This document shows positions 24,154 through 37,407 of a DNA stretch of 64,000 nt, piece after piece. Each line of letters begins with the position of its first letter. Position 1 is the stretch's first letter. The notes beneath the pieces are model-generated. The model did no database searches. It saw only the letters and a program-made list of their open reading frames with translations, and had not been told where the DNA came from. Origin of the DNA: Anaeramoeba flamelloides (Eukaryota; Metamonada; Anaeramoebidae); assembly GCA_027625915.1 (NCBI GenBank), contig JANTQA010000057.1, positions 3,162,001 to 3,226,000 on the forward strand, given 5' to 3'. Both the position numbers and the translations under genes were made by a program.

Positions 24154-27100
24154 AAGAAGATAAACATACTAAAAAAGGCCCCCCCCCCCCCACAATTTTT
24201 TTTTATATTGGGAACAAGTAACACTTTAAATACATTGTGTGTCTTAATAAAGAGTGAAAAGATGAATAATTCCCGAAACTAAATTATATTTCAAAAATTT
24301 TTACGCACCTAAAATTATTAATTGAAAGAAATTTTTTTTATTCTTCAGTATTCAAGAACAGCTAAGTATTAAATCTTCTTAATAATTAACTTTTTAATTA
24401 TGTTAAACTTATAAAAGGCTTGATATTTTAAAAAATAAAACTAAAAACTTAAAATTAAGAAAAAGTGAATCCCAATTTTTGAAATGTGTTTAACAGAATA
24501 TTTATCCACTAAACTTTCCATGAAAAAAGGGTTAGCAAGAAGATAATTTTTTGAATAAATATATCCGTTTTAAAAGAAATTACATCTTCTCAATTTTCTT
24601 AATGTTAATTGGTATTTTCTTAGATAGTTTTTTTTTTCAACTTGTTTTTTTGTTTTTAAATTTCAATTCTTTTTTCTCTTGTTTTTTTCTTTTTCAACAA
24701 ATCAAAAAAAAAAAAAAAAGAAAAAGAAAAGAAAAAAAAAAAGAAAAAGAAAAACAAATTTGAAAAGAAATCAAGTAAAAATTTGAAAAATTAGAAAAAA
24801 TGTTTCTGATCTAAAAAATGAAAAATTTTTTTCATAAGAATATTTTTGACAAAACTCATAACAACTCCCAATAACATTATAAAGCGAGTCAATATTTTTG
24901 AAAAATAGTTTATTTGACTTTAACCCTAAATATCAAGTTTACTTCAACCTGAATAGAGCTACACAAAGAATCCAAGCCACTTAGAAATAAAAAAATTTAT
25001 TCTCTAAAAAATTAAAATTGCTTAAATAATATCAAAAAAACTTTGATCTAATGCTCTTTTCAAAAATTTTGATTCACTTTTTTTTAAAAGTTTTGATTTT
25101 ATTTTTTAAAATACAAGGCCTTTTAAGAGAACTGGTAATGTACCAGTAGTAACACACACAGCTTACATTATGAAGGTCTGGCGGACGACTTACATGTGGT
25201 CCCAATATTTCTGATTGTATATCATTTTCTCAAAAAGTTAAAAAAGTCACCAAGGTGTAATTTCAATTAAAAATCGGGCTTATGCTTCACAGAACCACTA
25301 ATTTTTTGAAGAAATCTTCTGACAGATTTGAATCTTTTTGGCTATTATAAAAATCGAACCTGAAATGTGAATTGTAACAAAATACCTCTCAATTTATGGA
25401 GTGGATCTGATTCTTGTGAGAATCAACCAGATTCACACATCTCTTGAAACAGCTATATCTCTAATTCAAATTCGGGATTCTGGGTGTATGCTGTAGAGTA
25501 CCATCGAGTGTCTAGGTTTTCTTGAGGTTTTCTGTTTTATTTGTGAAGTGTTCTAGGTTTTTTTGAGGTTTTCTATTTTATTTGTGAAGTGTTCTAGGTT
25601 TTTTTTACTTTAGAAATAAACAGAAAATTTTAATAAATTTTCGGTTTATTTCTAAAGTAAAAAAAACCGAACGAAAATCTATTGATTTTCCAAATAAATA
25701 GATAACTCAAAAAAACCTAACGGAAATCTCTTGATTTTTGAAATAAAATAGAAAATCTCAAAAAAACCTAGAACACTTCACAAATAAAATAGAAAACCTC
25801 AAAAAAACCTAACAAAAATCTATTAGATTTTCCAAATAAACAGAAAACCCAAGAAAACTTAACTGTGCTTTTTTTTTATTTTAAGAAATAAAAAGAATAA
25901 TTATAAAATTTTCTTTCAATTTCAAAAATTAAAAAAAACCTAATGACGCCTTTCATAATTTATAAGAACAGAGCAAAATCATTGGGTTTACCCAATTCTT
26001 TTAAATTAAAAAGAATCGAGTGAAAAACAGGTGAACTTTTGGTAATCTTATAATAGAACGCGGGACATTTATATATTACATATACCTTTTTTCTTTATAT
26101 AGCTGCACACCCGTACACCCACCAATCATCCAACCATAATTTCTTTATAAAAAAAATTAAGGTGTAGATAATAAAGGGGTAGATCCAGAGAGAGCTAAAA
26201 AGTTGGTTTCTTGTTTTTATATACTAATAAGTACTTAAATTAAAATTACACCTCAAAAACTTTTAAAACTTTTAGAATAATGAATAAATAATTAAAAAAG
26301 AGTTGATTCGTATAAACCGGATCTCTGGGCCTTCATTTGATGATTTAATGTAATTATAGTAAATATATTATCAATTATTCTCAAAAATCTAAATACTATT
26401 TTAGTTTTTTTTTCATTTATGGTGCTTTTTTATTAATAATAATAATATTCAAAAATGTTGTATTTATATTAAGATATCTTCACTGTCAAAACGAATAATT
26501 GTTCTTAATTGAAAAAAATGATCAGTCAATGAAAGTATATTATCATTTTTTTTTGTTTAATTGGCTAAATCGTTTTTGTTTATCGAAACTCTGGATCAAT
26601 TTTAAAATAATTTATTAATCAATATATTAACCAATACTTAAATTGGCCCCATTTAAAAATTTTTGTCAACACACTTCAATTTTTAGTCATAAATAAAAAA
26701 AAATATTCAAAAATAAATTATACAGGAAATACTAAATTGAAACAATTGATTAATGAAATGTTCACAGCTATTTATCATTTATTTTACCCACAAACCAATA
26801 AATAAATAAATACTTCTAAATCATAAAAAATTGTACGATTTAATTATGGGGGTGTTTACAATAAAACTAATGTATTGGTAAAATTGGTTGAAATTTCATG
26901 AATAACATTTATTAATCTATCGAATTGTTAGATACCCTCGATTAATTTTAATTACCTTTTTGTATCTAAAAGAACAAAATTGTAACTTAATATTAATAAT
27001 TTGAAACAATTTTTTTGATCAGATGAATGAAACATAATTCGAAAAAACTAAAATCAAATAAATGAAAACAAAAAAACAAAAACTGATTAAATAATTTGAA

Positions 27101-27599
27101 ATAATCAAAAATAATTCCAAATTGAATGAAAATAAAATATTGATATTCTTTACACTGCTTTAAATATTTTAAAAAATTTGGATTATAATTTATATTAATT
27201 TTCAATTTTAGTAGTTTACTTAAATAAAATTAAGAAAATTTGAAAAAACATAGAGCAAAATTTAATAAGAAAAAATAAATTTTGAAATGAAATCAACAGG
27301 AAATGCTCCTGATTTCAAAAAAAAAGTTTTTTTTTCTATTAACTAAAATCAAAATGAATGAATTAATTATATATTAACAATGAACTTTATTCAATATAAG
27401 ATCCAATTTTTTAATAATTAATGCATCCACACTAATAATAAACATTCTTTTATAAAATAATATAATAATGTTATTTATCATAAGTGTGATTTCACAAAGA
27501 TTTAACAATTTTTTTTTTTTAATAAAAAAAACTTTTCTTTATTCTTTATTTTTAAAAATTTTACTTCTTATGATTTATTATTACTATATATATATATAA
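24154..27599. other. Non-coding AT-rich stretch between two related Lys/Glu-rich reading frames
   Basis: It starts just before a 14-C run (24179-24191 region) and ends where the Lys/Glu-rich frame reopens. A 70-codon frame at 24551-24763 is hydrophobic then Lys-rich and looks like background. It contains the inverted repeat at 25514-25860. Otherwise there is nothing recognisable. Confidence 0.5.
25514..25860. repeat. Compound direct and inverted repeat
   Basis: The phrase GAGGTTTTCTNTTTTATTTG...GTTCTAGG occurs twice in direct orientation on the left, and its reverse complement CCTAGAACACTTCACAAATA recurs on the right. The centre is an inverted pair of TTTACTTTAGAAATAAACAG and its complement. 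The folded structure would be a long hairpin. It is non-coding and could be a non-autonomous transposon. Confidence 0.6.
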
Positions 27600-30500
27600 T
27601 ATTGTGAAGAAATAAACAATTCAACAAAATCCAAGAAAGAAAAAATCCAAGAAGATGATAAAATAACTAAAAAACAATTAAAAACAACTCTTGATAAAAA
27701 TCAAAAATCAGATCAAGAAAAAACAAAAAAAAATACCAAAAGAACCAAAAAAGAAACAAAAACAACTTCAAATTCCAACACAAGTAATACCTCATCTTCC
27801 AGTACTTCTTCTTCATCGTCATCTTCAAACACAAGTTCAAGTGATGATGAAAAGAAAAAGAAAAATAAAAAAACAAAAAAAGAGGATATAAAAGATTATA
27901 AAAAAGGAATTAAAAGAGAAACTAAAAGTAAAAGAGAAACTGGAAATGAAAGCGAAAGTGAAAAAGAAGGTGAAGAAAAAGAAAGACAGACCCACACAAA
28001 ATTAAAATCAAAGAATGAAGATCAAAAAGAAAAAAAAAATGATCAAATAAAAAATCAAATGGAAAGCAATAATAACGAAGATACAATAAATACAAAAACC
28101 AAAACCAAAACCAAAACTGAAACAGGAACAGCAACAGGAACCAAAGACGAAGATGGAAAAGATAAAGAAAAAATTAAAAATGTCAAAAAGGAAACAAAAA
28201 AAGAAAATGAAAACAAAATAATTAAAAAAAAAAACCAAGAAAAAATAGAAACAAACAAAAACCAAGAAAAGGTACCAAAAGAAACCGAAACAAAAAAAAA
28301 AAACGAAAAAATCGAAAAGGAAACTAAAATGAAAAATAAAGAAAAAATTCAAAACAAAACTGGAACAAAAAAAATAGAAGAAAAAGTTGAAAAAAAAATG
28401 AAAAATAAAAACAAAACAACAGAAAAAAGAATAAAAAACGAAAAAGTAAATAATCAAAAGGAAACCAAAACCGAAACACAAAGGAAAGAAAAAAAAGATG
28501 GAAAAAAAATGAAAATTGAAAACGAAATCACAGAAAAAAAAACAAAAAAAGAAACACTAGATACACCAAATGAAATTGAAAAGGAACAAAAAATAAAAGA
28601 AAGCAAAAACAAAAAAGCAAATAAAAAAACAAAAAAAGAGATTGAAAAAGAAAAGAAAAAGATTAAAAAAGATAATAACACACCAGAAAAAGATAATAAA
28701 AAAAATGCAAAGGCAAAAAAAAATCAAAATAAAAATGAAGAAAACCAAATAAAAAAAGAAAAAATCGAAAATAAAAATATTGAACTCATTAAACAAAAAC
28801 AAAAAGAAACAACGAATGATGAAAATCCAAAACCAAAAAAAAAAACTAAAAAAGAATCAAAAACAACTACATCTTCTAGTTCAAGCAATACCTCAAGTTC
28901 CAGCACATCTTCTTCATCATCAACTTCAAGTAGAAGTGAAGATGAAAAAAAAAAAAAAAAAGAAAGAAAAAAAAAAGATAATACAAAAGTAGATCAAAAA
29001 AATAATAAAAAAGGAATTAAAAGTGAAAATGAAAGTGGAAATAAAACTGAAAGTGAAAATGAGAATGAAGGTAAAAGTAAAAGTAAAAAAGAAGCTGAAG
29101 AAAAACAGAACCAAACAAAATTAAAATTGAAAAATCAAGATCAAAAAGAAAAAAAAAATGATCAAATAACAAATCAAATGGAAAGCAATAATAACGAAGA
29201 TACAATAAATGAAGAAATCGAAAAAAAAGAAAAAGAAAAAGAAACAAAAACAAAAACAAAAACAAAAACAGAAACAGAAACCGAAACAAAAACAAAAACA
29301 AAAACACAAACAAAGACAGAAACCAAAACCAAAACCAAAACAAAAACAGGAACCACAACAGGAACCAAAGACGAAGATGGAAAAGATAAAGAAAAAATTA
29401 AAAAAGTCAAAAAGGAAACAAAAAAAGAAAAATTAGATCAAAAAAAAACAAAAAAAAATACCAAAAGAACCCTAAAGAAAGAAAAGGCACCAAAAGAAAC
29501 TGAAACAAAAATAAAAAACCAAAAAATCGAAAATAAAACTATTGAACTCATTAAACAAAAACAAAAAGAAACAACGAATGATGAAAATCCAAAACCAAAA
29601 AAAAAAACCAAAAAAGAATCAAAAACAACTTCAACTTCCAGCTCAAGTAATACCTCATCTTCAACTCCTTCTTCATCTTCAGACACAAGTAGAAGTGAAG
29701 ATGAAAAGAAAGATGACAAGAAAAAGAAAAAGAAAAGAACAAAAAAAGAGGATATAAAAGGAATTAGAAGTGAAAATAAAAATAAAACTGAAAGTGAAAA
29801 TGAGAATGAAGGTAAAAGTAAAAGTAAAAAGGAAGCCGAAGAAAAAGAAAAACAGAACCAAACAAAATTAAAATCAAAGAATGAAGATCAAAAAGAAAAA
29901 AAAAATGTTCAAATAAAAAATCAAATGGAAAGCAATAATAACGAAGATACAATAAATGAGGAAATAATAAGAAAAAAAGAAAAAAAAGAAAAAGAAACAA
30001 AAACCAAAATCAAAATCAAAACCAAAATTAAAACAGCAACAGGAACCAAAGACGAAGATGGAAAAGATAAAGAAAAAATTAAAAATGTCAAAAAGGAAAC
30101 AAAAAAAGAAAATGAAAACAAAATAATTAACAAAGAAAACGAAGAAAAAATAGAAACAAACAAAAACCAAGAAAAGGCACCAAAAGAAACTGAAACAAAA
30201 AAAATAAAAGAAAAAATCGAAAAGGAAACTAAAATGAAAAATAAAGAAAAAATTCAAAACAAAACTGGAACAAAAAAAATAGAAAAAAAGGATGAAAAAG
30301 AAACAAAAGAAGAAAATAAAGTAAAAGAAAAAAAACAAAAAAAGAAAACCGAAACAGGATTAATAAAAAAAACAAACAAGAATCAAAAGAAAATACAAAA
30401 GAAAGAAAAAAAAGATGGAAAAAAAATGAAAATTGAAAACGAAATCACAGGAAAAAAAACAAAAAAAGAAACACTAGATACACCAAAGGAAATTGAAAAG

Positions 30501-31673
30501 GAACAAAAAATGAAAAATAAAGAGAAAATTCAAAACGAAACTGGAACAAAAAATATAGAAGAGAAGGTTGGAAAGGAAATTAAAAAGGAAAACGAAAAAA
30601 TAAAAGCAAACAAAGAAAAAGAAAAAGCTCAAAAGAAAACTGAAACACACCAGGAAGAAAAAAAAGTTGAAAACATGATCACAGAAAAAAAAACAAAAAA
30701 AGAAATAGTAAATACACCAAAGGAAATTGAAAAGGAACAAAAAATAAAAGAAAATAAAAAAACAAAAGATCATAAAACAAAAAAAGATAAGAAAAAAGAA
30801 ATTAAAAAAGAAAAGAAAAAAATTAAAAAAGATAATAACACAACAGAAAAAGATAATAAAAAAAATGCTAAGACAAAAAAAAATCAAAATAAAAATGAAA
30901 AAGAAAAAGACAAAGATCAAGATCAAACAGAAGAAGAAAACTCAATAAAAAATGAAAATAATGATTTAAAAATAAATGAAAATAAAAATATTGAACTCAT
31001 TAAACAAAAACAAAAAGAAACAACGAATGATGAAACTCCAAAACCAAAAAAAAAAACTAAAAAAGAATCAAAAACAACTACATCTTCTAGTTCAAGCAAT
31101 ACCTCAAGTTCCAGCACATCTTCTTCATCATCAACTTCAAGTAGAAGTGAAGATGAAAAAAACAAGAAAAAGAAAAGAAAAAAAAAAGAAAATCCAAAAG
31201 TAGATCAAAAAAATAATAAAAAAGAAACAACAAATGAAAGTGAAAGCGAAAATGGAAATGAAATTAAAAAGAAAAAAAAGAAAAAAAATAAAAAAACGGA
31301 AAAAATAGAAAAAACAACTTCCAATATGGATGAAAATTTAGATTTAAAATCAAAATCCTCTTTGGAGGATGATGAGCATCATAAAGAAAAAAATGAGATT
31401 AAGAATATAAAACAAAAAACAAAAGCAAAAAAAGACGATGGCGATGATAGCGAACTAATGGAGAATAAAGAAGAATTGGCTTTAATTCAAATTGAAAATG
31501 TTATTAAAATCCAATCTTTAATGAGATCTCATCTCTATACAAATACATATATATCAAAAATTAATAAAATAACAAAAAATAAACGAAATGTAAAAAATAT
31601 AGTTCATATTCAAATCTTATTAAGAAGATTACTAACAAAACAAGATTTTCAAAAGAAGAATGTGAAATAAATT
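27600..31673 (+). CDS. Lys/Glu/Thr-rich modular protein with two C-terminal IQ motifs
   Basis: The frame is open from 27600 to the TAA at 31671-31673. The first in-frame ATG is at 28059, but the repeat module is already in frame from about 27690, so the real 5' end is probably an upstream exon or was lost. The body is almost pure Lys/Glu/Thr/Asn with four or five copies of a module containing IELIKQKQKETTNDE, a KKKTKKESKTT stretch, a Ser run and EDEKKKK. Near 29245-29360 it becomes a Lys-Thr dipeptide array. The last 55 residues are normal protein and hold two IQ-like motifs: VIKIQSLMRSHLYTN and IVHIQILLRRLLTKQDF. The tail module is shared with the CH gene upstream, so this may be its displaced 3' half or a tandem relative. 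Function beyond calmodulin-type binding cannot be stated. Confidence 0.7.
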
Positions 31674-33384
31674 AAATCAAAAAAATTACTATTTTTTTTT
31701 TTTTAATCTTGCAAGACATAACCAAAGGTGTTGATAATTAATACTTTTTGATTTACCAAAGATATTTTAATAATCTTTTCTTCTTTTTTTTTAAATTTTT
31801 TTTTTTGAAATATCAAAAAATTTAATCTGTTATAAACCTTTTCTTTGATAATTTTAGACTTGAACATTCTAATTTTTTATTATTTTTATTTTGGATTTAA
31901 CAATTATTTATTTGATAAAATGTATAAAAAAATATTAAAAGAGAAAAATACTTTAATCTTGTTGAAAAATTTTATATTATTGATTGCCTTGGCTGGAATA
32001 ATTATTATTTAACTTTTCTTAAATATACTAAATAATTATAGTAAAAAATTATTCTATTTTATTTTGTATGGGAGTATCCACCATAAAATCAATATTATCA
32101 ATTTTTAATTATTTCGAAAGAAGATAAGAAAACAACACTTTTTACGTTCGATGTGTCTAGTTGCTTTTTAGTATTTAATTTTACTTGCGAAAAAAAATTA
32201 TTAAATTGTTTTTCAAAAATTACATTGTGTGCCACAAGAGAATGCTATGTTGATTTGTTTTATCTACTTTGGGGGAATATTAAATCGTTTAACTTTTGTT
32301 CTTATCTCAAGATTCTATTGTGGATTTTATTCTATGTTGGAAAAAAATTTAGTAAATTAATTTTAACAAATCACTTTAAATACTTAAAATCAAACCAAAA
32401 CCAGAACTAAATAAATAAAGAAAATTTTCAGATCCAATTATAAATTAAAAAAAAAGTGAAATTTTTGACTTCTGGTATAAGACACATCTTTTAATTGAAC
32501 CACTCTAGTAGTAAAAAGGAAATACAGATGGATTCGATTAATCAAAAAAAAAAAAAAAAAAAAAGATACTGGTAAACATTCTTTTATCGTTCATTTTATA
32601 TTAAACATTTTTGTGAAATTATTTAAATTTTAACTGCTGTTTTTTAAAAATGATTCTGTTAATGAAATATTTTAGCGATTAGAATTAAAAATATAAAAAA
32701 AATTAATGATTACTATTATCCTGAGTACTTCTTGTTAGTTGAATATGATAATAAGTTGAAATTCAAGGATTATTAAAAAAAAAATAATAAGTTTTATTAA
32801 TGTTCAATCAACCCACGAGAAACCTTTTTAAAACTAAACAAAAATTATCTTTTGATGAAATCACTAGTTTAATTTCTTACTTTTATTTATTTTTCAAAAT
32901 TAATTATTTATTTGAAGATCTTTGTAGTTGATCAAATTATTCTTTTGTAAAAAAAAAATGTTAAAATTACTTGAAAAGTTATAGAAGGTATTAAATTAGA
33001 AATAATTATTAACACTAGTATGGAGAAAAATATCATGATTTATAATTTAAATCTTATCAAACAGAATATCATTATTCAAAATAATTACACATTTTTTTAA
33101 AATTGATTAGAAATTGAAATAAAAATCCTAAATTAATCTTGTAATTGGAAAAGAATAATTATTATGAAATCAAGTATTTTACAAAATTTACAAAATACTG
33201 AATTTTAAAGATGAGAAAGGGAATGGAAAAAGAAATTTTTTTCGAATATTAGTCAGATACAGTTTATTAGATTGAGATGTTGAAGTTGAGTAACTATTTT
33301 TAAAAAGTTTTGAAATAAATATTAAAAAAGTTATAATGTTCTAAAAAAATGTTATTTAATTTTATTATTAAAACTCAAATGAAT
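31674..33384. other. AT-rich spacer, no gene seen
   Basis: An 85-codon frame at 32153-32410 has a few Cys and hydrophobic residues but no recognisable domain. The rest is stop-rich. Confidence 0.5.
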
Positions 33385-33413
33385 TTTTTTTTTATTATTT
33401 AACGGAGGAGTTT

Positions 33414-34002
33414 TTAATTCCTCTTATTTGCCCGAATTCCTAAATTATGATTTAGGAATTTTGTTAAAGACTCAAAAATAAATTTATTACCTATTAAGGC
33501 TAATAAATACAATGAATCTCTTTTTCTAATAATATCAAAAATAGTAATATTATTTTTTAATATATTAGAGATGTTAAATTTTTTTAATTCAGATATCCAG
33601 ATTTTACGATTATTTTCATAGGCTGGGCAGTTCCAGAGAAAATGATCCAAATCTTCAATGATATCTATTTTTTTTTGGTTTTTTGCATAATTTACAGTAT
33701 TTTGATTTGTCCTTGTTCATAACATAAGAATATCTATTTAAATAATTTGTAAAATTTCTGAGTTTTAAGATTGAAGTTGAGCCCTTCCATTTTAAGTATC
33801 TTTGTTGTTTGTTAATATTATTTTGAATAGAAATTATTTTTAAATATTTATGAACTTTCCAACTTGGACTATTTTCCAGTTGTTTAATTCGATATTTCTC
33901 AAGTTCAAATTCTAATTCTTTTAGGGTGTCTGATTGCCAGTTAATATTTTCAAATTTCTGTTCTCTGAATTTGAGATTTTTTACTATTTCATGAAAACCC
34001 AA
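33414..34002 (-). pseudogene. LINE ORF2 C-terminus with zinc knuckle (fragmented)
   Basis: The frame 34002-33655 ends near CKLCKKPKK and 33650-33414 begins with DHFLWNCPAYENNR. Together they show the C-x2-C ... H-x4-C pattern that closes ORF2 in many LINE clades. One break separates them. Confidence 0.65.
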
Positions 34003-34110
34003 AAAGGTTAATTTTTGAATTAGTTTAAATCTTCTTTTATATATAGTTATTCTTGCTGAATCTATTTTTTGCTTCAGTTTTATATATAAGTCTAGGAGAG
34101 TGTGGATTTA

Positions 34111-35050
34111 TTAATAAAAATTTTGTTTCTTTTTATTAATCCACACATCTATATCATTGAAATCTTGTTTTGTCAAATCAAATATTTCTAATCCATATAA
34201 CAATTGACTATGTAAGACCGCTTTAAAAAAATGAATTTTCAATCCATTAGTAAATTTCTTTTGTTGTAAAATATTAGTTATTTTTTTTAAAATTGGTTTT
34301 AACTTTATCAAGGTTAAATTTTAAATGAGTTTTTTTTATCTAACCAAATCCCAAGATATAATATTTCTTTTTGATTGGTAGTTTTTTTTCGTTTTATCAT
34401 CATTTGGATTCATACCAAAATGTCGAATAATTCTATATATTTTTTCAATCTGATAATTTATTTCTATCAGAGATCCTTTCATGATTAGTATCAAATCATC
34501 TGCAAACATTTGAACATGTATTGCTAATGGTTTGAGTTTATCTAAGAGAAAATGAGTAATAAATCCAAATAGTAAAGGGGATAATGGATCTCCTTGATAC
34601 ACACCCATTCCCTCTTTTGAATAATAAGCAAGTAAAAAATTTATTACTATTTCATTTTTTATAAATTTTTTTAGTGAGTAATAAATAAGTGAGTGATGGA
34701 TAGAATCAAAGCATTTTTGTATATCTATTGTAACAATATAAATGTTATCTTTTTTAAATTTGTTTTTTATTTTATTAAATTCATTGAATAGATTTAGAAC
34801 TGCAATTCTTGTATCTAATTTTTTTTAAAACCAAATTGATTTTTTGAAACTAAATCCCAAGAGTCTTGGATTCCCGCATATAATAATTTAAGAAAAAATC
34901 TTGGGAGCGTTTGATTAATTGATATTGGTCGATAATTAAGTGGAACTCCTTCATCTCCAGATTTATGAATAAATAATAAATTTCTTTTTTTAATAAAATG
35001 GATATTTTTTTGAGAAATATCATTAATCCAATTTAGAAATATTTTTTGAA
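34111..35050 (-). pseudogene. LINE ORF2: reverse transcriptase (fragmented)
   Basis: The clearest part is 34608-34336 with GVYQGDPLSPLLF (RT block 4) and MFADDLILI, the catalytic FADD box, followed by NPNDDKTK. Upstream in other frames are an INQTLP-type stretch and LFIHKSGDEGVPL (near 34900-34970). The frame 34311-34111 carries the downstream thumb-like LYGLEIFDL. The frame breaks make the enzyme non-functional. Confidence 0.8.
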
Positions 35051-35086
35051 TTGTTTTTTATAAAACTTTCGTAATTTAAATAAAAA

Positions 35087-35593
35087 TCACTGTTTTGATT
35101 TTTTTATTGATTTATATTGGAATATTTTATCAAATTCTTTTACTGATATTTTTTTTTGATATTTCATTATTTCTTTAATTTTTTTAGTTGAAAATATTTC
35201 CTCTACTTTAATATTTAAAATATTATTTTTGTCTAATTTAAAATTTTTGATAAAATTAATTATATATCTTTTTGGTTTTTTACTAATAGACTCAACAAAT
35301 TCAAAATAAGCTTTTTCCATATTTTCATTATTTAGAATCATTTTACTTGAAGTTTCTCTTAATCTATTAATTTTTTTCCAAAAATTTTGATTTTCTTCAA
35401 ATTCTATATTGATTTGATTAATTAATTTAAAATACATTTTTGAGTTCCTATTTTTTATTTCTTTAATTAATTCATTATTTTCAAATACTCTATTAATTAA
35501 GTTATACAATTTTAAATCTTTTTTGGTATATTTAAAATAATTCTTTCTTTTCTTTTTAAATTTTTTTTTTGAAAATTTTGAATTGTTTTTCAT
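35087..35593 (-). CDS. LINE ORF2 linker between endonuclease and reverse transcriptase
   Basis: A 168-residue Lys/Asn-rich frame with NFWKKINRLRE and LNNENMEKAYFEFVESI. Its position between APE and RT, and an FWKKI-type phrase, fit the linker found before the RT domain of LINEs. It has no domain of its own. Confidence 0.45.
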   Translation of the reverse strand: MKNNSKFSKKKFKKKRKNYFKYTKKDLKLYNLINRVFENNELIKEIKNRNSKMYFKLINQINIEFEENQNFWKKINRLRETSSKMILNNENMEKAYFEFVESISKKPKRYIINFIKNFKLDKNNILNIKVEEIFSTKKIKEIMKYQKKISVKEFDKIFQYKSIKKSKQ

Positions 35594-35734
35594 TTAATTG
35601 ATAATTATTAGATTGAAAAAAAATTAATAAAATCAAGATGAAAATTTGGGATATCTTTAATTCTAAAAATATCTTTAACTTCCCATTTTTTATTAATTTT
35701 AAATTTGTTCAAAATTGCATTGTGGTCACTAATT

Positions 35735-36300
35735 TTATTTTTTATTGTTTTTGATTTTTTGATATTTTAAATTATTGAAATTTGTAATAAAATAATCTAA
35801 ATTATTATTATTTCTGGTTGGTTTCGAATTGAAAATAATTTTGAACTTGAATTTTGAAAAATAATTTATTTGATTTTTAATCAAATTAAAATCGCCCCCA
35901 ATGATTGTTTTATGATTTTGATATTTTTGTAAAAGATTGATAATTTTTTTATTTATTTCGTTATTTCGATCGTGTCTCTTATATACATTAATAATTATAA
36001 AATCAGTGAATTGGATTCCCATGATATCAAGATCTGGAATCAATATTTCTCTTGTGAAATCTTTAAAAATATTTTTATTATAATCAATTATCCTCCTTTA
36101 TTAGAATTTTTATTACCATATGATTTTTTATTTATTGAAAAATAATTCATGAAACGTGGCTTTTTTATTATTTTTTGATTCTTGTATTAAACATATATCA
36201 ATGTTTAATTTTAATAGAAAAAGATTCTAAAATCGAAATTTTATTTTTATCATTTAATCCTCTGACATTAAATGATAAAAATTTTGATATTAATAAATTT
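35735..36300 (-). pseudogene. LINE ORF2: APE-type endonuclease (fragmented)
   Basis: The APE endonuclease nicks target DNA to prime reverse transcription. An N-terminal NVRGLN and a LIQESKNN stretch (motifs I-II) are readable near 36160-36290. IIINVYKRH, then IIGGDFN, then NNLDYFIT lie in the frame 36043-35735. These are the standard order of APE motifs. More than one frameshift separates the parts. Confidence 0.7.
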
Positions 36301-37249
36301 ATTGTTATATTCTCTCTTTTTTCCTTTTAATAATAATTTTTTTCATTTTTTGAATAGTGATAAATATATAAATTCCTGGGTAATAAATGAATTTTTTCTT
36401 GAAAGTTTTTTCTTGAAAAAATTAATTCTATCTTTTAAGTCCCAAATTTCTATTAAGTTGTCTCCTTGTCTTTGATATCGTATTACTGGTCTATTTTTTA
36501 AATAATTAAATATTTCCAAAGTTGAAATATTTTTTTGGCAAAAAAATTAACTTATTATCTTTTGGGACATTTTGTATTTTTTTTTAATTATTTGGCATTT
36601 ATCCATAAATGAAAAATGAGTAACAGTATTATTATTATATGAGTTTTTGTTAAATTCAAATTTAAAATTAAAATTTAATTCTTTTAAGTTTTGGAATTTC
36701 TTTTTTTTTATTTATTAATTTAAGAATTTAGATATATAATTTTGAAAATTGTAGATTTGTATTGTATAAATTATAGTCCCCATATAAAGAAATAAATGAA
36801 TAATTAAATGATTTTTTTATCCAATATTTTATTTGAATTAATTTTACGTTCTTTAATTCCCATTTTTCAAATTCATATAAAATAATATTTTTCATCAAAA
36901 AAATAGTTTAAATCAATAAAATGCTCATAATTTTTATATTCATAATTTAATAAAAAATTATTTCTTGAAATAAATTTTTTTGGTTTAGTTCTTGTTTAAA
37001 AAAATTAAAATTGGAAAATAAAATTTGTATATAAAAATATAAAATCTTATTTTTTAATGATTTGTTTTTGATATAATAAAATTTTAAATTGATTATTAGT
37101 GGGTGATTAAATGGGCACTTTGGATTTGTGAAACCCCATTTAAAATTTTTTAAATTATTTTGGTTTTTAAATTTATATATATAAATATTAATTTGAATTA
37201 ATATTTTAAAAATTTCTAATTTCTTTATTTTAGAATTTGATTGATAAAG

Positions 37250-37400
37250 TCAATCATCAAGTTGACTAATATGACAATTACAATATCCTTTTGGGTTTGA
37301 AGTTCTTTTTTTACATCTTTTATTATTTTTTTTTGAAATTGCTTTACATAAAACTGTTTTCTTTTTATTTTGTATTAAATTGATATTTTTCATATTTTTC
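37250..37400 (-). CDS. LINE-internal Cys/His-rich knuckle (fragment)
   Basis: A short frame with the pattern C-x10-C-x10-C-x2-H (TVLCKAISKK ... GYCNCH), ending in a stop at 37250. Similar Cys/His units occur as small zinc-binding modules in many mobile and viral proteins. Coding-like sequence continues on the far side of the MITE (to about 37800), so the MITE probably split this frame. Confidence 0.4.
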
Positions 37401-37407
37401 TTTTTAT

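Larger units (their letters stand above)
22743..31230 (+). repeat. In-frame coding repeat modules (five copies)
   Basis: Modules begin near 22793, 27690, 28770, 29530 and 30980. Each has, in order, IELIKQKQKETTNDE(N/T)P (absent from the 27690 copy), Lys-rich sequence, a Ser-rich block and an acidic EDEK. Except in the last copy, KSKKEAEEKEKQNQT, KEKKND/NVQ and a MENNNN/MESNNN segment follow. The DNA is also repeated, with nearly identical stretches such as AACAAAAACAAAAAGAAACA. Spacing inside the second frame is about 760 bp between two of the copies. This is typical of unequal exchange within a gene. Confidence 0.75.

Noticed and set aside
22743-31673. Many long minus-strand frames rich in Phe/Leu/Ser opposite the Lys/Glu-rich genes
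   Set aside because: They are antisense reflections of A-rich codons (TTT/TTC) and have no independent domain or start context.
32153-32410. 85-codon frame with Cys and hydrophobic residues
   Set aside because: No domain, base composition equal to the spacer, and no neighbours or repeats to support it.
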